From Bugula neritina (taxonomy: Eukaryota > Bryozoa > Gymnolaemata > Cheilostomatida > Bugulidae), in assembly GCA_964035545.1 (NCBI GenBank), contig OZ037768.1:24392819-24456818 (forward strand): a stretch of DNA of 64,000 nucleotides, in the 5' to 3' direction. The notes below the pieces were generated by a model. That model was not told where the DNA came from. It ran no database searches and saw nothing but the letters and a program-made list of their open reading frames with translations. The position numbers and the translations under genes were made by a program. This document shows positions 56,501-64,000 of this stretch, in pieces; position 1 is the first letter of the stretch; each line of letters begins with the position of its first letter.

Positions 56501-59500
56501 AATTGGTATTGTTTATGAGAGATAATCCCTTAAACCATATACAAGTATAATAATGTGTCATTTTTTTAAACTCTTGATGAATTATATTGACTGAGTCAAC
56601 AAACTCTGATTCTTTTTTTAAATAAAACGTATTTTAGTTTTTTCAGAAAAAAATATGAATAGAAACAATCTAGCAAAATTATGATACTGTATATTATAAT
56701 ATTTAGCAATAGCAATGTTATATTTATGTATATAATGAAAATAATACTTTTCATACAATTAGACAATTATATGTTATACCAAACTATGTTGTATTTTATC
56801 AATCATACAATCATACTACATTAAATAATGCATTATGTGCTTACAGTTTGGATATATGAATACCACTTATAAACAAGTTTGAAGCTTTCTCCAATAAAAT
56901 GTAAATCTAACTTAACTAATTATGACAAGCAACTTGTACACAACAAAGGGTTGCAGTGCATGTTTCTAAGATGAGAACTACGGAATATAAATAAATCAAC
57001 ACATAGTTTTCACACTCTTTTAACTCTATAAGAATGTTGGACTAAATAGAAATAACTATTGAATATAATCTTACCAAGCCCCAGCCATTCTCTTCAGTTA
57101 AGAGCTAGCAGCAGTTCTGTTCAGAGAGGAGAGAGAGAATAATCTAGAGTGTCAACTTCCTAGCTAAAATCTGAAGCACTTAGCATAGTTCAATAGCTAT
57201 AATAGGTTGTAAGGCATTGTCAAAGCCCGAAATTTGATAAAAGTGGTTTAAGAACGTGGGCAATGCAGCTAGCTATTATGTTACAGATTTATTATAAGTG
57301 CTCAGTGAGTGCATATAAATGCTAGCAACGATCTGGAATAATCAATAATAGACTAATCAAAGCACTAATTATCTTAGGTGCATCATATATATTTTACTTC
57401 AAGTGTGAAAAGGACCATTCAATCATTACATAATCCAATAATACAATATTAATATTCAGTTGAACTCAAACAATGCCAGTTATCCATTAGCTGATGGGTT
57501 CTGTTTTGATTTATTGAAGTGGATAACCTATCAACCAAAGGTCGGTGTGGCAGCTATTGAACTGGGAGAGGAATTCAGTCACTAACCCTTCAGTTAATGG
57601 CACAACCTCAGCTGCTGTGTCATTGTGTTCAATTTATTATTCATTGCTTTGTGCTTTTCTGTCAACTTTTAAAATAAAAAAGCGGAAGCTTTAACGCATA
57701 TAAAACATTTATTTGTAAAATTTTATTATATAATCCGTTATCTAGAAAGTAATAGAAATTTTGTATAACAAAAAGTAAATAAAAATAATAAGACATGAGA
57801 ATTGAAGACCATTTATATGAAAAGTCACATAAAAATGATACAGAAAATAGGATTTCTTATTGAATTGTTATTATTATTGCAGAAACACCAAACACAGTAT
57901 GTCTGACTGTGAACAAACACTCACACTCACAGATAAGTCAATAATTCACTCCATTCCATCACTTGAGTCACAGAAAAGTTTATCAGTCACACTTACAGTC
58001 ACACACAAAGTTGTGAGTTACACTTACAGTCACAGCATTTAGTTATGAGTTACACTTACAGTCACATGCAGAGTTATAACTCACACTTACAGTCAAAGCA
58101 GCGTTAAAGAGTAAGTAACAAACAACTGGGTAGCCAATGGCCAACCAGATGCAAAAGCATAAAATAATAGAAATACTCAAAGTGATTTCCTTTGAACTGT
58201 GAGCTGAGTCTAACTCAAATTATTAAAAGGCAGCAGTCATATAGAGGCAGCGAGCCAAAACTCGAGCTGCTAAGACTGATATCATGCAACAGTGTTACCA
58301 AATCACTATAAACACTGTATGTATATTGCTTGTATATGTTGCTACTGTATCGGTACACTGTTAGTTTACACATCAACGCTCAGCTGCACTTCCAGCAGCA
58401 TGTTAAATTTATATTAAAATATCAAACAAAAGACATGCACGTCATCTCACTTCACCTATATAGCTTTTTGAACAAGTCTTTTCCTCTGAAATCAGTAATG
58501 TATCTTATTTACATCACTAGATATTATATATATGTTATATATTTGAATATCAGCTGCAACGACTGTAACTACAAAGAGCATCGATTTTCGCTATTTTACG
58601 AGTGTCTATTTGCTCTCAAAAACTCTTATTATGAAGTGAAGACAACTCTGTATCAAACATGTCAAGTAAACCCCCCTACCCCCCCCCCCGCCACCCTGTT
58701 CCAAACAACTTTTCTAGTAAAACAAAAACTTTTCTATGAACAGTTTGAAACTCATGCATTTGACTGGCTGATAGAAGACAACTCTAAACAGCAATGACTC
58801 ACCTCTCCAGACCCCGGTATGTTCCGTGCAGGATTTTCCTCTCGAAGTTGATTGGATGCTCATATCTGCCCGGCCTGTTCCGTCTCATGGTGTCCAGAAG
58901 TCGTGACTTGCCCCCGTAGAGGTGCTGCAGCATGTTATATGTCACTTCTGCCTCTGTTAGGTAAACAAATATACCTTTGAGGAAGGGTGGGAATGCACCC
59001 CTCCCTACCTTAGCAAATATGTACTAAGGCTATGCAATTGTTACTTTATGAGGAAGAGAATAGATAAAAATGGGACATTTTCTATTGAGTAAAACATGTT
59101 ATATTGATTTTCTCCCCTCAGCTAGAAAGTTGGCTCATCTCCAAATCTGCTGAGAAGTTAAAATCTTAGTAAACACTCTGAAAACCTAAAAATAATTTTT
59201 GCATAATATTTTCTAGACTCAACTTGTAACTCTTTAGAACTAATAAATTACATTTTTATTCAACAGATTTCTTCAATAAAGAGCAGAGAAGGAGGGTGGG
59301 GAGTTGTGTGTACACCCCTAGTTGAGTACTAATTATTATTTTAAACAATGTAATGTTTACACAAGATGTTTGTAAACACTGTATAGAAAAGACACTACTG
59401 TATATGATGTATCATGTTATGCTGATACAGAAATAAATGCTCGCCTATTGTTATAAGGATTGTGTGTTGATTGTGTTGTAAGAAAATGAATCGCAACGAA

Positions 59501-62500
59501 ATGAAAATGCTGGAAAATATTGTAAATTTATTGGCAGTCTTTTTTATTATATGTTAGTTTATTAAATAATAGTTATAGGCCTATTTGTTGTATTATGTTA
59601 GCACTTTTTACATCTTTATTATGTAACAGTTCACGTGAATAAATATTATAGTTATATTATTGGGTAAGAAGTAGGATGGCTTTTTAAATAGACTTATGAT
59701 CAAATTATGAGGAGAAACTCACGTTTACATTTTATGTAGTTAAACACAATAAACCTTGTTGTGATGAGAATGTATCATATATAGTAGATTATAATGTCAT
59801 ATTACTGTATATAGCATTACCCACTGGCTAATAGAACTTATGATTGTAGCATTATTTGATTGCCGTCATAAAACATTACTAGATGAGTAAAATATTTCCA
59901 ACCATTAGCACCTGGTCTGTTACCATCAGCAAGTACTTAAATAACTCAAGTTATAACTTAGTTACTTGAGTAACTCAGTTACATACTTGAGTAAAAGTTG
60001 CCAGTTGTGTATTATGAGTCACATCTATTTATACATTCAACATTCATGTTGCAAAATCAAATTGACACGATACTAACTGCATGGGTTTAAATGTATTTGA
60101 AATATATCATATGTAAACTTCAACTATGCTGATATTTAGCAATTAGTGTATACCACTACAAGTGTATACCACTACAAGTGTATACCACTACAAGTGTATA
60201 CCACTACAAGTGTATACCACTACAAATGTATACCACTACAAGTGTATACCACTACAAGTGTATATCATAGGAAATGTGTTTTTGTTGGTTTGGTTTTGGT
60301 TTATCAGAAGTTAATTTGTTAAGGTGTTTCAACCACCTACAATGAGGTAGAGAAATTTGTAGAGAACAGTTAGGAAATCTTTGGAGTAATCTGCTCAATA
60401 AGAGACCATTTTTACACACATTTTCAATTATGACTCAAACTCAAACTATAATATACTTTTCACACATTTGCATGAACGTGCAGAAGTTTAGGCATGTATT
60501 GTTGTATATATACTATGTATTATTGTGTACATTATGTATTACTGTATACTATTTATATTACTGTATATTATGTATTACTGTATCCTATTTATATTACTGA
60601 ATATTATGTATTATTGTATATTAGGCATTACTGCATTCATGTGTAAAACACAACGCATTCTACTCACCATAGTTGTTGCACTGGCTTGTATGCCATGATC
60701 GAAAGTGAGGGTGGGGCGAACTGCGCCCGTATTTAGCATTAATGGCTGCAGGCTAAAAATAATTGATATATATGTGTTGAAATATAGAATGGCATGTTTT
60801 GCAATGAGCTTAGCCTGACGTTTTAACTTTAATACAAACATTTATGATAACATCAAAACTCATAATATGTTGATACAAATACTGATACATGTACTGACAC
60901 ATATACTGACACATTTACTGATACATGTACTGACACATATACTGACACATTTACTGATACATATACTGATACATATACTGATACATATATTGACACATAT
61001 ACTGATACATATACTGTTACATACACTGACACATATACTGATACATATACTGATACATATATTGACACATATACTGATACATATACTGTTACATATACTG
61101 ACACATATACTGATACATATACTGACATATATACTGATACATATACTGACACATATACTGATACATATACTGATACATATACTGATACATATACTGACAC
61201 ATATACTGACACATATACTGACACATATACTGACACATATACTGATACATATACTGATACATATACTGACACATATACTGACACATATACTGATACATAT
61301 ACTGACACATATACTGACACATATACTGATACATGTCCGACACCAGCAAAAATAAATTGCATTTCTAAAAGAAAATATATGTAGCTTTTAGATATTGTAA
61401 CTAATTTACATCATTAAATTTTATTTAGTTCTAAGTGAAACCTTTTAGAGAAATGAATATGATATTTAAATAATGATGACAAAGAGCCAATTATTTCCAA
61501 TAGGTATATTAATCTGGAATCTTAATATGGCAGCGATGACTCAACATTATGATGCTGCCGCCTGTTATATGCTGCCAAATACTCACATTAGTATTTTTGA
61601 CGACATAGGATCTGCTGTCAACTGAGGCAGCTCTAGACTGAGCCCTGCCTTCTTGTAGCTGAGGGGTGGGCTGCCTTAATGTGTTAGCACACGTTTCCCC
61701 TTTATGTTGGTAGTTGGGGAGAGGTTCTGGGCTAGGGTAGGGTCTATGCAGTCTGGTCTGTAAGCCAGGAGGCTCCAAGTCCCCAGTGTTCCATGCCAGC
61801 CAGTGTGTTTCTTCTCTTCTGGGTGCAGGAGGGGGTGCGTCAGTCACGCCCCATACTGTTTCCTGACACTTGGCTGGCCGACTGAACTGTCTAGAGCGGG
61901 GCGGGGCAGAACCCGCCCGCAGGTCCTGTAGACTCACCGAGTCATCTACCAAATCATTGTTGGTTGTTAGAGATATCAAAACTATCTGTAAATCTCACTT
62001 CTAACTGTCTGATACATGCATAGAATTGTGGCAATCTTACAAAACGCTTCAGTTATTATGACACTACGTCATTCCATCAGCCTAACACACCGAAAATAGG
62101 TGCCCAGTTCCACTAGAATATGGTGTAAGAATGATCATCACCTTGAGATAATTTGCTAAAATTTTCTTTGTTTTAAGATATAACTTAATATAAATATTCA
62201 AATAGATTTTTCAGCACCGCCTTTACCTACTGCTATAACCAAAAGCTGTGACATATAATAAAAAAGGTTCAAGTTTGCTAGAAATAAGTTGAAATACAGT
62301 AACATGAGTTTTATATTAATATTATAATTTAGTATAACATTATAAAACATTTAGCTTAGAAACAATAAATAATCAGTTTTTTATAAATACTTACTCAAAA
62401 AATATCTGTCTAAATACATAACTTATGTCAGCTGTAGTGACTTGCTGGTGCTAATTATACTCACACATGTATGCAAATAAAGAGAAATGTAGGCTTTTAT

Positions 62501-63612
62501 ATAAAACAAATCCTGCCAAGTTTGTATCAACACTTTGAATGTTTGTTTTTAAAACATAGAAGGCACTTTGAAAACGCACTTGAGCTAATTTACGTTGAAT
62601 ACTCTCATTTGAACATGATATCGATATTTCTTATTCAATACTCTGTTGTTATTTGTCTATGGAAATTGAAGAATTCACCAGCATTGACATTCTAAGCAGG
62701 GTGTTGAATTTCTTTATTTTCATTATGTTTTAACACGCTTCAGTCAAACATTGCAAACACTGGGCAGGCAGTCTGCTGCCTATCAGTTTGTGCAGAATTA
62801 ACACTTTTCACCTGGAATCCGTTACCTTAGCATCACAATATTTGCAAATTGCACTGAGCAATCACTTGCTGACACTTGCTTGTCACTAGCACATGCATGC
62901 TACCAAATGTCAACCTCATCTCATTACATGCTAGTTTGTCATGCAGGCCAAGCAAGTGCCAATGCTTCATTACTGAAGTTGGTCACGCTTACTTGTTATA
63001 GTACCTGCAGCCACATGTCATCTTCTGACACAACACAGTCATTAACGTAAAGGAAAACCAAGTGCTTCAGACACCTGCAAGCACCTGCCAAACACTGAAT
63101 GTTGTCACTCACCGGGTTTTCTTGGTTTTAGAGTATCTGCTGAGTATTTTTTTAATATAGGAGTGTGATTTGACTTAGCTCTAACTACAGAGTGTGAGCT
63201 GTTAGTTCTGAGTATGACCATGCTGACTTTAGAGTGTGCTGCTACTAGCTTTAAGTCAGCAGTCTACATACACACTGATCATGCTGCTGTTGCTATGAAG
63301 CTATTATACAGCTACTTAGGTTATTTGAATATTTATTCTCTACATTTAAAAGGACATGCAAGATAACAAAGGGCAATGTTATTATTACATTATGTTACAA
63401 GTGTTGTATGTGTGTGCTAGGTGCCTATAGTTTACAGACATACTTAAAAATACATTGCTGTGCAAATATTAAAGTATTGGCCAATATTGATCAGCTTCAA
63501 ATTACAAACTGAAGGAAAGACAATTACTACTTTAGTCAAATATTTAATCACTTGGTTGCTGCTTACCTACTGTAAGACTGCTGTCTGCTTTATTTCTCTC
63601 TCCGTTATTCAT
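53551..63612 (-). CDS. Uncharacterised Pro/Arg/Ser-rich protein (7 exons, 370 aa)
   Basis: Exons (minus): 63612-63567, 63244-63113, 61981-61587, 60752-60668, 58953-58803, 55225-55087, 53715-53551. They sum to 1,113 bases and phases match at each join. I do not recognise the family. The protein is soluble-looking, with no signal peptide or membrane span. It has a proline-rich centre (DAPPPAPRREETHW at about 100; YPSPEPLPNY) and conserved-looking blocks: NPAAINAKYGRSSPHPHFR, HLYGGKSRLLDTMRR, RYEHPINFERKIL, and VIHPQFVSEHCEF near the C-terminus. Short motif blocks spaced by Pro/Arg-rich linkers recall ciliary or sperm microtubule-associated proteins, but that is only an impression. The starts of exons 2 and 3 (acceptors ctag and gatag) are the weakest joins. 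Confidence 0.7.
54745..54935. repeat. Minisatellite, about 46-base unit
   Basis: Four copies of tgtggtcacaaatgtgttga plus gctacatagtgatgtgact, in the last intron of the 370-residue gene. Confidence 0.85.
55226..58802. other. Large intron of the 370-residue gene
   Basis: A 3.6 kb AT-rich intron. It contains a degenerate cacttacagtcacac repeat (about 57960-58090). A 155-codon plus-strand frame (58330-58797) has no recognisable domain and ends at the edge of the minus-strand exon. I see nothing else. Confidence 0.5.
57905..58095. repeat. Degenerate cacttacagtcaca repeat
   Basis: Several copies of gttacacttacagtcacag in the intron between exons 5 and 6 of the 370-residue gene. Confidence 0.7.
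60150..60265. repeat. Tandem repeat accactacaagtgtat, 16-base unit
   Basis: Seven nearly perfect copies. Confidence 0.9.
60500..60628. repeat. Degenerate tgtattactgtatattat repeat
   Basis: About six imperfect units ending about 40 bases from the donor of exon 4. Confidence 0.75.
60872..61335. repeat. 12-base satellite acatatactgac/acatatactgat
   Basis: About 38 copies alternating tgacacat and tgatacat variants, in the intron between exons 3 and 4. Long frames on both strands (VYVSVYVS, HILIHILT) are artefacts. Confidence 0.93.
61982..63112. other. Intron between exons 2 and 3 of the 370-residue gene
   Basis: AT-rich, non-coding. A 74-codon plus-strand frame at 62471-62695 has no support. 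Confidence 0.5.
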
Positions 63613-64000
63613 CTGTAAAGCAACTTAAACTGTTGGTGTAAAATATTTTATGTTTTTGTTGATTATTTTATAAATATATAGATTATTTAGCATTCAACTT
63701 TTTCAGCTTTGGATAAATTAGAAATGTTTACGAACAAATGTTAGTTTATTTATTTTGTTAAATAATAAATTTGAAATCATCAAATAATGTCTACAAACAA
63801 TTTATTAAATTTTAGTCAACCCCTGAAACACTTTTGCATTAAATCTATTGATATACTGGACATGTTTTAATACTATTATTACATATAAGTCATATAAAAT
63901 GATAAGTTTAAGACTTTTATTTTAAAAAAATTATGTTCCATCTAAAATGTAAAATACTAAAATATTTCATCTCTTATCTAAAAGTAATTTAAAAACTACT
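63613..64000. other. Right edge, AT-rich, no gene seen
   Basis: The ATG of the 370-residue gene is directly preceded by an acceptor (ctttacag), so a 5'-UTR exon may lie here or past the edge. Nothing else is visible. Confidence 0.4.

Larger units (their letters stand above)
58954..60667. other. Intron between exons 4 and 5 of the 370-residue gene
   Basis: AT-rich, with the 16-base repeat at about 60150-60265 and tgtatattatgtattac-like repeats at about 60500-60625. I see no coding sequence. Confidence 0.5.

Noticed and set aside
57061-57110. Possible extra small exon of the 370-residue gene (agaatggctggggcttg, gtaaga)
   Set aside because: The flanking exons (58803 and 55225) already join in phase to give GLERMDPS. 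Adding this piece is unnecessary and has a poor acceptor.
58330-58797. 155-codon plus-strand ORF
   Set aside because: It lies in a large intron of the minus-strand 370-residue gene. Low-complexity Tyr/Leu-rich text with a proline run from a poly-C tract, and no recognisable motif.
60853-61362. Long frames on both strands (VYVSVYVS / HILIHILT)
   Set aside because: A 12-base satellite leaves all frames open. There is no start context or conserved flank.

Overview
The window is nuclear DNA of an animal, almost certainly a non-vertebrate metazoan. It is AT-rich, every gene found is split by GT-AG introns, and the genes are animal-type: a C2H2 zinc-finger repressor with a CtBP-binding motif, a TRPV channel, a C-type lectin/Sushi receptor and an RNase L/IRE1-type KEN protein. 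A tRNA-derived SINE and miniature inverted-repeat transposons are present. I cannot name the species. I rebuilt the gene models by eye by joining exons at consensus splice sites and checking that reading phase is kept across every junction. All five models close in frame from ATG to stop. Start sites, weak acceptors and UTRs remain uncertain.

Layout. 4.8-11.6 kb (minus): a 213-residue four-finger C2H2 protein whose first exon carries PLDLSVK. A diverged second copy of that first exon and its surroundings lies at about 0.06-3 kb, so the left edge is part of a tandem duplication whose remaining exons fall outside the window. 14.3-25.0 kb (minus): a TRPV-like channel of about 734 residues. 26.2-38.1 kb (plus): a type I membrane receptor of 1,003 residues with two C-type lectin domains, nine Sushi/CCP domains, one membrane span and an acidic tail. 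38.8-52.6 kb (minus): a 29-exon, 1,779-residue protein with ankyrin repeats at the N-terminus, a very long low-complexity middle, an IRE1/RNase L-like kinase homology domain and a C-terminal KEN domain. 53.6-63.6 kb (minus): a seven-exon gene for a 370-residue Pro/Arg/Ser-rich protein that I do not recognise.

The most striking structural signal is the set of minisatellites. Many tandem arrays in the lectin/Sushi gene and the RNase L-like gene sit on or beside splice junctions. In the clearest cases the repeat unit is made of the last exon bases plus the first intron bases, so one 5' splice site has been copied about 3-35 times in a row. At least one array has copied a 3' splice site instead.

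The lectin/Sushi receptor and the ankyrin-pseudokinase-KEN protein are both of families linked to recognition, immunity or RNA stress responses. They are arranged tail to tail, with poly(A) signals about 25 bp apart. The KEN protein has the RNase L domain order, but its key nuclease and kinase residues appear substituted, so it may work as a scaffold or allosteric sensor rather than as an RNase.
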